Below are positions 1 through 9,662 of a stretch of 64,000 nucleotides of DNA, one piece after another; position 1 is the first letter of the stretch, and the number at the start of each line of letters is the position of its first letter. The DNA is from DATKZH01 sp035528065. GTDB lineage: Bacteria > Planctomycetota > Planctomycetia > Pirellulales > Thermoguttaceae. The stretch is from the NCBI GenBank assembly GCA_035528065.1, contig DATKZH010000207.1, forward strand, positions 1 through 64,000. Reading direction: 5' to 3'. The notes under the pieces were generated by a model. That model made no database searches. It had not been told where the DNA came from and saw only the letters and a program-made list of their open reading frames with translations. Made by a program: the position numbers and the translations under genes.

Positions 1-1317
1 AAGTGGGGAGCGCCGGTCGCCGTGCGGGCGCTCAAGCGGTTCGCCGCCGACTACGCGGCCAAGGAGGGAATCGGGCCGACTCCCCCGCGGGCCGAGGCCA
101 ACGGGCACAAGGTGGCCATCGTCGGGTCCGGGCCGGCGGGCCTGATGGCCGGCTACCGGCTGGCCGTCCGGGGATACGACGTGACGATCTTCGAGGCGAT
201 GGAGATCGCGGGCGGGGCCCTGGCCGCGTGCATCCCCGAGTATCGTCTGCCCAACAGCGTGCTCCGCCGCGACGTCGAGCGCATCGAGCAGGCCGGCGTG
301 AAGATCCGAACGAGCACGCGGATCGGCAAGGACGTTCCGTTCGCCAAGCTGCGCGAGGACTTCGACGCGGTGTTCGTCGCCACCGGGGCGCATGCGTCGC
401 GCAAGCTGGGCATCGCGGGCGAAGACGCCGAGGGCGTGCTCGACGCCATGGAGTTCCTCAAGAACGTCAACCTCAACAACCAGGTCGAGCTGGGCCGTCG
501 CGTGGGGGTGATCGGCGGGGGTAATTCCGCAGTCGACGCGGCCCGGGTGGCATTGCGCGTCGAGCCGTGCGAGGAGGTCCTGGTCATCTACCGCAGGACG
601 CGGGAGGAAATGCCCGCGTTCGAGGAGGAAGTCGAGGCGGCCGACGAAGAGGGCATCCGGTTCCATTTCCTGGCGGCGCCGAGCCGGGTCATCGTCCGAG
701 ACGGCAAGGTTGCCGGGGTCGAGTGCCTGCGCATGGAGCTGGGCGAGCCTGACGAGAGCGGCCGGCGACGGCCCGTGCCCATCGAGGGCTCCGAGTTTGC
801 GATCGAGCTGGACACGCTGATCGTGGCCATCGGCGAGCATCCGGCGGACGACTTCCTCGGCGAGGCGCACGGGTTGAGCGTGACCCGGTGGGGCACGGCC
901 AAAGTGTCGCCGGAGACGCTGGTCACCAACGTGGAGGGCGTGTTCGCCGGCGGCGACATCGTGACCGGCCCCAACACGGTCATCGAAGCCATGGCCGCCG
1001 GGAAGCTGGCCGCCGAGATGATCGACCGGTACGTGCGCGGCGAGCCGGTCAAGCGTGAGTACGGCCTGCTGCGGCCGACGAGATACGAGCCGCCGGTCGA
1101 GCTGACCGAAGAGGAGATCGAGGGAGCAACGCGGCCGGCCACGCCGACCCTGCCGGTGGAGGAGCGGCTCAAGGGCCTCGCCGAGGTCGACCTGCCCTAC
1201 ACGGCGGAAATGGCGGTTGCCGAAGCCCGGCGGTGCCTGCGGTGTGACCTGGAAACCGTACACGCGAAATGTGCGCTGGAGCGGATCCAATCCGAGGGAG
1301 AAAGCCATGGCGGATGA
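1..1317 (+). CDS. GltD-like FAD/NAD(P)H oxidoreductase, 5' end missing
   Basis: Flavoprotein of the glutamate-synthase small chain/NfnB type, cut by the window edge. The frame is open from base 1 (GAPVAVRALKRF), a stretch that in this family links an N-terminal Fe-S domain to the flavin domain, so the upstream part (an Fer4 domain, perhaps a NuoF-like module) is outside the window. Seen: first dinucleotide-binding motif VAIVGSGPAGLMAG, second motif VGVIGGGNSAVDAAR, a GGDIVTGPNTV segment that closes the FAD fold, and a terminal RRCLRC cysteine pair. It overlaps the next gene by 11 bases, which suggests co-translation. By family knowledge it would pass electrons between NAD(P)H and Fe-S centres of the formate dehydrogenase-like partner; direction and exact partner are inferred. 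Confidence 0.85.
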   Translation, partial: KWGAPVAVRALKRFAADYAAKEGIGPTPPRAEANGHKVAIVGSGPAGLMAGYRLAVRGYDVTIFEAMEIAGGALAACIPEYRLPNSVLRRDVERIEQAGVKIRTSTRIGKDVPFAKLREDFDAVFVATGAHASRKLGIAGEDAEGVLDAMEFLKNVNLNNQVELGRRVGVIGGGNSAVDAARVALRVEPCEEVLVIYRRTREEMPAFEEEVEAADEEGIRFHFLAAPSRVIVRDGKVAGVECLRMELGEPDESGRRRPVPIEGSEFAIELDTLIVAIGEHPADDFLGEAHGLSVTRWGTAKVSPETLVTNVEGVFAGGDIVTGPNTVIEAMAAGKLAAEMIDRYVRGEPVKREYGLLRPTRYEPPVELTEEEIEGATRPATPTLPVEERLKGLAEVDLPYTAEMAVAEARRCLRCDLETVHAKCALERIQSEGESHGG

Positions 1318-4003
1318 AGTGAGGCTGACCATCGACGGCCTGCGCGTGACGGCCGCTTCCGGCGCCACCGTGCTCGACGCGGCGCTGGACGCCGGCATCT
1401 ACATCCCCCACCTCTGCCACCATCCCGACCTGGAGCCGGTGGGCGTGTGCCGGCTGTGCATGGTCGAGATTGAGGGCAGGGGATTGACGCTCTCCTGCCG
1501 CGCGCTCGCGGAGCCGGGGTTGGTCGTGAAGACCGAAAGCCCCGAGGTCGACATGGTCCGCCGGATCGCCGCCGAGCTATTGATCGTGAACCATCACGCC
1601 GACTGCCTGGCCTGCTCCAAAAACGACCAGTGTCAGCTTCAGCGGATCGCCTCGTACGTGGGGATCGACGAGGAGCGCCTGGAACGCTTGCGGCGCCCGG
1701 AGAGGTCCGTGCCCATTGATACCTCGAACCCGTTCTTCGACCACGATCCCAACAAGTGCGTGCTCTGCGGCATCTGCGTGCGCACGTGCGACGAGCTTCA
1801 GGGCGTCGGGGCGATCGACTACGCGTTCCGCGGCTACGATACGACCATCAGCACGTTTGCCGGCCGGCCGATCGCCGAGTCGCGATGCGAGTCGTGCGGG
1901 GAATGCGTGGTGCGTTGCCCGGTGGGGGCGTTGCGTCCCAAGCGTTTCGAGCAGCCCTCGCGCGAGGTGCTGACCACGTGCCCCTACTGCGGCGTCGGCT
2001 GCGGTATCTACCTCGGCGTGCGCGGCAACCGCATCACCAGCGCCCGGGGCGACCGGGAGAACCCGGCCAGCCGCGGGAGCCTGTGCGTCAAAGGCCGATT
2101 CGGCCACGACTTCGTGGGCCATCCCGAACGGCTGACCACGCCGCTGGTGAAACGCAACGGCCGGTTCGAGGAGGCCACCTGGGACGAAGCGCTCGACCTG
2201 GTGGCCAAGCGGTTCGCCCAGTATCAGGGCGACCGGTTCGCCGCCCTGTCTTCGGCCAAGATCACCAACGAGGAGAACTACCTGGTGCAGAAGTTCACCC
2301 GGGCGGTGATGGGCACCAACAACATCGACCACTGTGCCCGGCTCTGTCACGCGCCCTCGGTGGCCGGACTGGCTCAAAGCTTCGGCAGCGGCGCGATGAC
2401 GAACTCCATCGGCGAGATCAGCCAGTCGGCCTGCATCTTCGCCATCGGCACCAACACCACGGCCGCCCACCCGGTGATCGGCCTCAGGATCAAGGAGGCG
2501 GTCCGCCGCGGGGCGAAGCTGATCGTCGCCAACCCCAAGCGAATCGACCTCTGCCGCCACGCCGAGATCTTCCTCCAGCATCGCCCCGGCACCGACGTCG
2601 CCTTGATGATGGGCATGATGCGGGTGATCGTTGAGCAGGACCTTGTCGATCAGGAGTTCGTCGACACGCGCTGCGAGAACTTCGACGCCTTCCGCGAGTC
2701 GCTCGCGGCGTTCGATCTCGACTTCGTCGAGCGGACCACGCGCGTGCCGCGACAGAAGACCATCGATGCCGCCCGATGCTACGCCACGCACCGCCCGGCC
2801 AGCATCCTTTACGCCATGGGTATCACCCAGCACACGCACGGCACGGATAACGTCCTGGCCACCAGCAACTTGGCCCTTCTGACGGGCAACGTGGGCAAAC
2901 CCTCGACGGGCGTCAACCCGCTCCGGGGGCAGAACAACGTGCAGGGGGCGTGCGACCTGGCCGCGCTACCCAACGTCTTCCCCGGCTACCAGAAGGTCGT
3001 CGACCCCAAGGCCCGGGCCAAGTTCGAGGCGGCCTGGGGCTGCTCCTTGAGCGACACGCCGGGACTGACGCACACCGAGATTTTCGACGCGATCGACGAC
3101 GGCCGCGTCAAGGCCCTCTACCAGGTCGGCGAAAACCCGATCCTCAGCGAGGCCGACTCCACGCACGTCGAGAAGGCCCTCGAAGGGATCGATTTCTTCG
3201 TCGTGCAGGACATCTTCCTCACCGAGACCGCCCGGCTGGCCCACGTGGTGCTTCCCGCCGCCACGTTCGCCGAGAAGGACGGCACGTTCACCAACACCGA
3301 GCGTCGCGTCCAGCGGGTGCGCAAGGCCGTCGACCCGCCCGGCGAGGCCAAGCCCGACAGTTGGATCACCTGCGAGATCGCCAAGCGGATGGGCGCCTCG
3401 GGCTTCGACTTCGCCGACGCCTCCGCGGTGATGGAGGAGATCGCCGCCCTGACGCCCAGCTACCACGGCATCTCGTACGAGCGGTTGGAGAACGGCGGCC
3501 TCCAGTGGCCCTGCCTCGACCGGGACCACCCCGGCACGCCGCTGCTGCACTCTCAGAAGTTCGCCACCGCGAGCGGCAAGGGCAAGCTCATGCCCCTGGA
3601 GTACAAGCCGTCGGCGGAGACCGAGGACGACGAGTACCCGTTGATCCTCACCACCGACCGCAGCCTGTACCACTTCCACACGTCGACCATGACCCGCAAG
3701 GTGGACGGCCTCAGCGCGCTCCATCCCGAGGAGCTCATGCGGATCCACCCCGACGACGCCTCACGGCTCGGGATCGCCGAGGGCGACGTCGTCGAGGTCA
3801 CCTCCCGGCGCGGCCGGATCACGGTCCGGGTGAACGTCAGCGACGTCTGCCCGCCGGGCGTCGTCTCGGCCACGTTCCATTTCGCGGAAAGCCCGATCAA
3901 CGTGGTCACCCACTGCGCGATCGACCCGGTGGCCAAAATTCCGGAGACCAAGGTGTGCGCCGTGCGTGTGGAGAAGCGGGAGGCGGCAACTCCGCCAGCT
4001 TGA
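1307..4003 (+). CDS. fdhA: NAD-linked formate dehydrogenase alpha subunit, Cys type
   Basis: Molybdopterin oxidoreductase of 898 aa. The ATG at 1307 follows an AGGGAG Shine-Dalgarno site and opens directly into the ferredoxin domain. Domains in order: 2Fe-2S ferredoxin (C37, C48, C51, C64), NuoG-type segment (H96/H97, C100, C103, C109), two 4Fe-4S clusters (C151-C161 and C194-C204), the Mo-bis-MGD 4Fe-4S domain (C225, C228, C232, C260), the large molybdopterin body, and a C-terminal dinucleotide-binding domain. The RLCHAPSVAGL motif places C347 where formate dehydrogenases carry Cys or selenocysteine as Mo ligand, so this is the cysteine form. The NuoG-like arm suits a soluble NAD-dependent enzyme coupled to the flavoprotein upstream. 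Other substrates of this superfamily cannot be excluded, but the active-site motif favours formate. Confidence 0.85.
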   Translation: MADEVRLTIDGLRVTAASGATVLDAALDAGIYIPHLCHHPDLEPVGVCRLCMVEIEGRGLTLSCRALAEPGLVVKTESPEVDMVRRIAAELLIVNHHADCLACSKNDQCQLQRIASYVGIDEERLERLRRPERSVPIDTSNPFFDHDPNKCVLCGICVRTCDELQGVGAIDYAFRGYDTTISTFAGRPIAESRCESCGECVVRCPVGALRPKRFEQPSREVLTTCPYCGVGCGIYLGVRGNRITSARGDRENPASRGSLCVKGRFGHDFVGHPERLTTPLVKRNGRFEEATWDEALDLVAKRFAQYQGDRFAALSSAKITNEENYLVQKFTRAVMGTNNIDHCARLCHAPSVAGLAQSFGSGAMTNSIGEISQSACIFAIGTNTTAAHPVIGLRIKEAVRRGAKLIVANPKRIDLCRHAEIFLQHRPGTDVALMMGMMRVIVEQDLVDQEFVDTRCENFDAFRESLAAFDLDFVERTTRVPRQKTIDAARCYATHRPASILYAMGITQHTHGTDNVLATSNLALLTGNVGKPSTGVNPLRGQNNVQGACDLAALPNVFPGYQKVVDPKARAKFEAAWGCSLSDTPGLTHTEIFDAIDDGRVKALYQVGENPILSEADSTHVEKALEGIDFFVVQDIFLTETARLAHVVLPAATFAEKDGTFTNTERRVQRVRKAVDPPGEAKPDSWITCEIAKRMGASGFDFADASAVMEEIAALTPSYHGISYERLENGGLQWPCLDRDHPGTPLLHSQKFATASGKGKLMPLEYKPSAETEDDEYPLILTTDRSLYHFHTSTMTRKVDGLSALHPEELMRIHPDDASRLGIAEGDVVEVTSRRGRITVRVNVSDVCPPGVVSATFHFAESPINVVTHCAIDPVAKIPETKVCAVRVEKREAATPPA

Positions 4004-4054
4004 GGCGAAAGCCATGCCCGTCGCGGCCGGTCACCTAACCCGGCCGCTCGCGTG

Positions 4055-4771
4055 TCACTTCTTGGCCGGCTGCCGCTTCTCGAGCGCCTTCAGAATCGCC
4101 GCGGCCACCTGCTTGGCCAGGACGGCGGAGCCCTCGGGCGTGAAGTGGACGTTGGCCGGGCGCTGGATCTTGTCGAGCTGCGCGAGCGCGAAGGGGTACA
4201 GGTCGTCGATCGCGATCCCCTCGGCGTCCATGATCTTCTTGGCCACGGCGTTATAGGCGACGACGTCTTCGTTCGTGCGCGGGGGCGAGCAGCCTTCCGG
4301 CACCGGCGTGGTGCTGCACCAGACGAGCGTGGCCCCGGTCTTCTTCATCCGCCCGACCAGCTCCCGCAGGTTCTTCTCGTATTCGTCGATCGGGACCTGG
4401 TGTTTTCCTTCGCTCTTCCTCAGATCGTGCAGCCCCCAGTTGAAATGGATCACGTCCCACCGCCCGTCGCCGAGCCACTTGTCGATCTCCTCCAGGCCGC
4501 GGATCGTGGGGCCGCAGTTGGTCGGGGCCCGGTGCACGTTGGCCTTGCCGGCCAGGGCCTCGCGCGTGGCCAACGTGTAGCCGATGGAGATCGAATCGCC
4601 GATCAAGAGAACGCGGGGCAGCTTCGGGTCGTCGGTAATCGCGGCAAGGGCCGGGCTGGGCGGGCGTTTCTTCTGCGGGGCCTGCTTCGGCTCGGCCGCG
4701 GTCGCGGCAACCGAACTGAAGATGGCGGCCAGACTCAGGATCGTTAGTCCCATGGTGCATAGCGACTTCAT
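4055..4771 (-). CDS. secreted SGNH/GDSL-family hydrolase
   Basis: 238 aa with an N-terminal signal peptide (hydrophobic core about residues 7-24, ending ATAA). The catalytic blocks of SGNH hydrolases are visible: block I VLLIGDSISIGY with nucleophile S60, block III NWGLHDL near residue 110, and the C-terminal VHFTPEG with H209, where the usual DxxH acid is replaced by N at the first position. Such enzymes deacetylate or de-esterify sugars, lipids or other esters outside the cytoplasm; the substrate is not readable here. It is the last gene of a minus-strand run and lies 42 bases downstream of mnmE, but functional linkage to mnmE is unlikely. Confidence 0.8.
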   Translation of the reverse strand: MKSLCTMGLTILSLAAIFSSVAATAAEPKQAPQKKRPPSPALAAITDDPKLPRVLLIGDSISIGYTLATREALAGKANVHRAPTNCGPTIRGLEEIDKWLGDGRWDVIHFNWGLHDLRKSEGKHQVPIDEYEKNLRELVGRMKKTGATLVWCSTTPVPEGCSPPRTNEDVVAYNAVAKKIMDAEGIAIDDLYPFALAQLDKIQRPANVHFTPEGSAVLAKQVAAAILKALEKRQPAKK

Positions 4772-4813
4772 CAGAATCTCCCTTCACTCTTGAGTGGGTA
4801 TTTCGAGCGTTCC

Positions 4814-6190
4814 CTACTTCCCGATGCAAAACCGGCTGAAGACCCGATCCAGGACGTCCTCAGTATAGACCGCGCCGACGACCTTGCCCAGCTTTTCCAG
4901 GGCGATGCGGACTTCGGCGGCCACCAACTCTTCGCCGAGGTCGTCGTGCAGGGTGGCCCGGGCGCGCTGGAGGCTCTCAGACGCCAGCCGCAGCGACTCG
5001 CCGCAGCGGACCGCCGTGCTGGCGACCACGTCGCCGCCCGACGCCCCGAGCGCGAGCACGGCCTCGCGGAGCCGGCCGCGCAACGCGCCGATCCCCTCGC
5101 CGGTGAGACTGCTGGTGGCGATCGCCCGCCCGGCGAAGTCTGTCCGCCGGCTCAGGTCGGTCTTCGTGAGCACCACGAGCCGGCCCGCGTCGTCGGCCGC
5201 CAGTTGCTCTCGCTCCCACGGGTTGACCGGCCGGGTCGAATCGAGGCAGAAGACGCGGAGGTCGGCGGCTCGGCTCTGCTCGTGGGCGGCCGTCTGGGCG
5301 GCGCGCCGCAGATCGACGTCCGCCCCCCCGGGCGACGGCCCGATGCCGGCCGTGTCGACCAGCAGGCATTTTGCCCCGTCGAGGTCCAGTTCGGCGGTCA
5401 GGTAGTCGCGGGTGGTTCCGGGATGCTCGGAGACCAGGGCCCCGGTTCGGCCGGCCAGGGCGTTGAACAGGCTGCTCTTGCCCGTGTTCGGCCATCCGAC
5501 GATCACCACGCGGGCCCGCTCGGCGGCCTCGCGCCGGGAGGCCATCTGCCCGGCCAGCGCGGCGACCGTCTCGGCGGCCTCGGCGAGTCCGCGGAGCAGC
5601 TCGTCCCGGGTGATGAAGGGGAGGTCCTCGTCGGCGAAGTCGAAGCCGGCTTCCAGGTGGGCCAGAAGATCGAGCAGTCGTTCCCGCAGCCGGTGCAAAG
5701 GGCCGGCCAGCCCACCGGCCAGTTGGGCCAGGGCGACGTCGAACTGCTTGGAATCGGCCGCGTCGACCACGCCCAGGACCGCCTCGGCCTGGGTCAGGTC
5801 GATCCGTCCGGACAGGAACGCCCTGAGGGTGAACTCGCCCGGCTCGGCCAGTCGTCCCCCGGCCTCGCACAGCCGGCGGAGCACGGCTTCCACCAGCGGT
5901 GGGCTGCCGAACGTGTGGAACTCGGCTATCGGCTGCCCCGTGTAGCTTCGCCGGCTCGGCCAGAAGTAGAGATCGCAGGGCAGCAGCGCCGCGCCCTCGG
6001 CCCAAACGAGCGAGCCGCGGATCACCCGGGCACGCGCGATCGCCGACAGCTCGACCGGCTCGTCCGCCCGGAAGACCCGCTCCACGCACCTCGCCACGTC
6101 CGGGCCGCTTGCCCGCACGACGGCCCGCGCCGCGCCGCCGGGCGGCGAGGCGATGGCGGCGATCGTGTCGTCCAAGGGATAGGGTGACAT
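4814..6190 (-). CDS. mnmE: tRNA modification GTPase MnmE
   Basis: 458 aa, the usual length for MnmE, the GTPase that with MnmG installs the (carboxymethyl)aminomethyl group on wobble uridine 34 of tRNAs. The ATG at 6190 (MSPYPLDDTIAAIASPPG) matches the family N-terminus; the frame is open 59 codons further upstream but that part is not conserved. Seen: N-terminal formyl-THF-binding domain with EFHTFGSPPLV and GEFTLRAFLSGRIDL, helical domain, GTPase motifs G1 GWPNTGKS (232-239), G2 GTTRD, G3 DTAG (279-282), G4 TKTD (342-345), and the terminal FCIGK that carries the essential cysteine. No adjacent mnmG. Confidence 0.96.
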   Translation of the reverse strand: MSPYPLDDTIAAIASPPGGAARAVVRASGPDVARCVERVFRADEPVELSAIARARVIRGSLVWAEGAALLPCDLYFWPSRRSYTGQPIAEFHTFGSPPLVEAVLRRLCEAGGRLAEPGEFTLRAFLSGRIDLTQAEAVLGVVDAADSKQFDVALAQLAGGLAGPLHRLRERLLDLLAHLEAGFDFADEDLPFITRDELLRGLAEAAETVAALAGQMASRREAAERARVVIVGWPNTGKSSLFNALAGRTGALVSEHPGTTRDYLTAELDLDGAKCLLVDTAGIGPSPGGADVDLRRAAQTAAHEQSRAADLRVFCLDSTRPVNPWEREQLAADDAGRLVVLTKTDLSRRTDFAGRAIATSSLTGEGIGALRGRLREAVLALGASGGDVVASTAVRCGESLRLASESLQRARATLHDDLGEELVAAEVRIALEKLGKVVGAVYTEDVLDRVFSRFCIGK

Positions 6191-6387
6191 GGAAGACCGG
6201 CTCACAATCTCCAAGTGATTCCGTGACGTGCGCTGGTTGACTTCGCGCTGGCGGAGCACGCCTTCACGCGCGGCAAATCGAGATCGAGCCCCCAAGGGCC
6301 CACAATACCAGGAACCGACCGGAAAGCAACTCCCGGATTTCTCGCCGCGTTCGCCCGGCCGTTCCATCGAGGTTCGCTCGCGGAATC

Positions 6388-8085
6388 CTACGGCGTGGTG
6401 CCCGGGTCTTCGGTGATCGTGATGATCTGGTCGGCGCGGACGTGCTTCACACGTTGCGCGGTGCCGCCGATCCAGGTTACGTCGATCCGGTCGATCCGGT
6501 CGCGCCGGCCCAGCCCGAAGTGGAGCCGCGTGCCGTAGTGGCTCTGGTACGATCTTCCGCTGTGGACTTCGGCGATTTGCGTCAGGTCGCCGGCAACCAC
6601 TTTCACGTGGGCCCCGACGCCGTCCCGGTTCGACCGGACGCCCCGAAGCGAGACCTCGAGCCAGTGGTTGCCGTTGTCCGTGTCGTTGCGCAGTATGGTT
6701 GCCTCGCGGCGGGCGTTCAGAATAACGGCATCCAGGTCGCCGTCGTTGTCCAGGTCGTCGAAGCCGGCTCCTCGACTGACGAGCTTGACGGCCATGCCAT
6801 CGCCGCTTTCCCGCGACACGTCAACGTATTTTTCTTCTCGGTTTTCCAGGAGAATGTTCGCCATTTCGTAGGACGTGGTATCCTGGATCGCTTCGATGGT
6901 GTCCTGAATGTGTCCGCACGCGATGAAGAGATCGCGATCACCGTCGTTGTCGAAATCAACCAGGCCGGTTCCCCAAGTGACCATGGGCACGGCAGCGGTG
7001 CCCGCGCCGGCCAGGACGGTTATGTCCTCGAAGAATCCGTTGCCCGAATTCCGATAGAGCGCCGGCAACTGTCGAGCGTAGGAGGTCATGAAGAAGTCGA
7101 GGTAGCCGTCGTTGTTGTAATCCCCGCACTCCACCGCCATGGTGCCTTGCGGGATGCCGTTTGCATCGAAGGCCAAGCCGGCCAGCAAACCAATCTCCGC
7201 GAAACGGCCGGATCCATCGTTCTCATAGAGAAAGTTCTCCATCTCGTCGTTGCCCACCACGACGTCGGTGTCGCCGTCATTGTCGTAGTCGGCGCAGACC
7301 ATTCCCATGCTGTTGCCCGCAAACGCACTGACTCCCGATTCGGCGCTGACGTCGGTGAACGTGCCGTCCCCGTTGTTCCGGTAGAGCGTGTCCGGGTCCG
7401 GTGTATAGGCGTCGGGTCCCGGGTAGACGTCGACCCCTTTGTCGGTATGGTCGACTTGGCGGTCGTAGGAGAACTCGATGTAGTTGGACACATAGAGATC
7501 GAGGTCCCCGTCGGCGTCCACGTCGAGGAAGGAGACGCCGGCCCCCACGCGGTCCCCGTTGGCGACGCCTGCCCGTTGGGTCACGTCGGTGAAGGTGCCG
7601 TCTCCGTTGTTCCGGTAGAGGACGTTGGGCCCGAAGTTGTTGAGGTAGAGGTCGGGGTGGCCGTCGTTATCATAATCTCCCACGGCGACGCCCAGCCCGT
7701 GTCCCGTATCGCCCACGCCTGCCTCCGTCGTCACGTCGGTGAACTTCCAGTCTCCCTCGTTCCGATAGAGCGCATTGCGCGGCACGGTGTCGCTGTTGGT
7801 ACCCGGGAGCGGTGCCCCGTTGAGGAAATAGACGTCGATCCGTCCGTCGCCGTTGTAGTCGAAAAGCGCGATTCCCGACGCGACGTATTCGACGATGTAG
7901 TGTCGGCCGCTGCCGCCGTCGGTGTGCCGGAAGTCGATTCCCGTCTCCCGCGTGACGTCGCGGAGCACGATCGCCCGACGCTCGTCGCCTGCACGGACGA
8001 TCGAGGACGACGCGAGGCATACCACCAGCCAGAGCGCCGTCGAGGGCCATTGCTTGCCGAGCACCTTCGTACCGCGAGGGTTCAT
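6388..8085 (-). CDS. secreted FG-GAP (VCBS) protein with ASPIC/UnbV C-terminal domain
   Basis: 565 aa, CRTAC1-like. A signal peptide (hydrophobic about residues 15-32) is followed by some seven to nine calcium-binding FG-GAP/VCBS blades recognisable by repeated DxDxDGxxD-type segments (FDYNGDGRIDVYFLN, GDYDNDGHPDLYLNN, VDFDNDGDRDLFIAC). The last ~90 residues form an ASPIC/UnbV domain (NHWLEVSLRG, RLHFGLG, VTWIGG). A beta-propeller on the cell surface or in the periplasm is expected, with unknown ligand. Its ATG overlaps the stop of the upstream TPR gene (ATGA at 8082-8085) and has an AGGGGG ribosome site, so the two proteins are translationally coupled and probably function together. Confidence 0.9.
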   Translation of the reverse strand: MNPRGTKVLGKQWPSTALWLVVCLASSSIVRAGDERRAIVLRDVTRETGIDFRHTDGGSGRHYIVEYVASGIALFDYNGDGRIDVYFLNGAPLPGTNSDTVPRNALYRNEGDWKFTDVTTEAGVGDTGHGLGVAVGDYDNDGHPDLYLNNFGPNVLYRNNGDGTFTDVTQRAGVANGDRVGAGVSFLDVDADGDLDLYVSNYIEFSYDRQVDHTDKGVDVYPGPDAYTPDPDTLYRNNGDGTFTDVSAESGVSAFAGNSMGMVCADYDNDGDTDVVVGNDEMENFLYENDGSGRFAEIGLLAGLAFDANGIPQGTMAVECGDYNNDGYLDFFMTSYARQLPALYRNSGNGFFEDITVLAGAGTAAVPMVTWGTGLVDFDNDGDRDLFIACGHIQDTIEAIQDTTSYEMANILLENREEKYVDVSRESGDGMAVKLVSRGAGFDDLDNDGDLDAVILNARREATILRNDTDNGNHWLEVSLRGVRSNRDGVGAHVKVVAGDLTQIAEVHSGRSYQSHYGTRLHFGLGRRDRIDRIDVTWIGGTAQRVKHVRADQIITITEDPGTTP

Positions 8086-9614
8086 TCCGGCCCCCTGAGG
8101 AGTTCGACCGACTTGAGGTACTCGGCGTTTTGGGGGGCCAGCTCAGCGGCTCGCGAGAAAGCGGCCAGCGCTGCCTCGCGATCCCCGTTCTTCCGGCACG
8201 CATCCCCGAGGACGGCGTAGTTGCCGGCGATCGGCTCCAGCTCCACGGCCCGCCGGGCGAACTCCAGCGCCTCGGATACCCTCCAGTTCTTCTCCAAGTA
8301 ACACCTCGCCGTTTCCCGGTACGGCCAGCCCTCGTTCGGCGCCAGCTCTCGGCACTTGTCGAGCATTGCCGCCGCTTCGTCGAGGCGACTGAGCTGGGCA
8401 TGGAGGACCGCGACGCTCAGGTAGAAGATCGGCGCTTCGCCCTCAACTTTCGCCAATTGGCCTGCGATTTCGAGGGCCTCGTCCTCTCGCGAGGTTTGAA
8501 GGTAGAGAAACGCCAACTGAACGCGGGAGTCGAGGTCCTTCTCGTCCATGCGGCCCGCTCGCCGCCAGAATCCCTCCGCTTCGGCGACCCGTCCGGACGC
8601 GGCGTACATCCGGCCGATGCTCGTGTAGATCTCGGCCACCCTTGGCCGTATCACGGCCGGGGTGCGAAAGGGGTCCCGCTGGTCCCGCCTGGAAAACCGT
8701 TGCTCGGCGCGCAGACGCTTGCAGGTTTCCATGTGCTGCACGGCCTCATCCATCTCATTCAACTGGCGGCATGCCGTGCCAAGACCGTAATACATGGCGG
8801 GAACATCCGGCGCCAGGGCCAGCGCCGCCAGATAGGACTGCTTGGCCTCCTCGTACTCTTGCCGTTGCAGCCGCACTCGGCCCAGCGTAACGTGGCCTTC
8901 TGCCGACCGCGGATCGAGTTTCAGGTGCCTTTCGAGCGCCTCCACGGCCTCGTCCAGACGCCCCAGCGTTACCAGAGCCTTGGCCAGATCGAGATTCGTC
9001 TTGGCCGATGCCGGTCGGAGCGCGAGCGATTTGCGAAACAACGTCACCGCCGTCTCGAATTCCCCCCGTTCCACGGCCACCGTACCCAGACCGTCGTACG
9101 CGTAGGCGTAATCGGGTGCCGACTCCAACGCTTCCGCCCAGTACCGCTCCGCCTCGCTCGATTTGCCAATCAGAGACTGTAGACGAGCCATGATTTCCAG
9201 GGCATCGGGGTGGCGTGGAAAGCGCTCCAGAAGCTGCCGGGCGTTCCGCTCGGCTTCGTCAAAGAGCTCCGGCACGGTCTCCGGGATCTCCGCGGAATCC
9301 ACCGCGGAGGCCGCGTCGGCGTCCGCCGGTGCGTCTTGCGCCGGCGGGGCTTCTTCCGGTGGCACTCTGGCGGAGGGCTTCGCCGTCTGGTCCTGCTTTG
9401 CGGGCTCCGGCTCCGCCGGGACCTCGGCAAGGTGGGACGGCAGTAGGACCCAGGAGACCATCGCGCCGGCGCAGATGATCGCAAGGGCCGAAAGCCGGAG
9501 GAAGAGTCGGCGTGACCGTGGTGCCAGTCGACCACCACGATCGTCCGTCGAGGAGCGATCTCGATCTTGTTCGGTCACGGTGGTCCGATACCCGGCCGAG
9601 TGACAACCAAGCAC
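8082..9614 (-). CDS. membrane-anchored TPR protein
   Basis: 510 aa, starting at GTG 9614; a second GTG at 9578 (VTEQDRDRSS) is an equally plausible start because neither has a strong ribosome site. A short cytoplasmic N-terminus is followed by one transmembrane helix (LFLRLSALAIICAGAMVSWV), a Pro/Ala/Glu-rich linker to about residue 110, and then roughly nine tetratricopeptide repeats (for example YAYDGLGTVAVERGEFETAV, AEGHVTLGRVRLQRQEYEEA). TPR arrays are protein-binding scaffolds. It is coupled by a 4-base overlap to the FG-GAP/ASPIC gene, a pairing that suggests an extracytoplasmic assembly; no specific function can be named. Confidence 0.85.
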   Translation of the reverse strand: MLGCHSAGYRTTVTEQDRDRSSTDDRGGRLAPRSRRLFLRLSALAIICAGAMVSWVLLPSHLAEVPAEPEPAKQDQTAKPSARVPPEEAPPAQDAPADADAASAVDSAEIPETVPELFDEAERNARQLLERFPRHPDALEIMARLQSLIGKSSEAERYWAEALESAPDYAYAYDGLGTVAVERGEFETAVTLFRKSLALRPASAKTNLDLAKALVTLGRLDEAVEALERHLKLDPRSAEGHVTLGRVRLQRQEYEEAKQSYLAALALAPDVPAMYYGLGTACRQLNEMDEAVQHMETCKRLRAEQRFSRRDQRDPFRTPAVIRPRVAEIYTSIGRMYAASGRVAEAEGFWRRAGRMDEKDLDSRVQLAFLYLQTSREDEALEIAGQLAKVEGEAPIFYLSVAVLHAQLSRLDEAAAMLDKCRELAPNEGWPYRETARCYLEKNWRVSEALEFARRAVELEPIAGNYAVLGDACRKNGDREAALAAFSRAAELAPQNAEYLKSVELLRGPE

Positions 9615-9662
9615 TGGGCCAACTCACGAGCATCCCTCTTAGACTACGCACGGGGCAACGAG

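Noticed and set aside
6442..8220. 592-codon plus-strand frame
   Set aside because: Antisense to the FG-GAP/ASPIC gene; the repeated Val/Asp pattern is the complement of the calcium-binding repeats.
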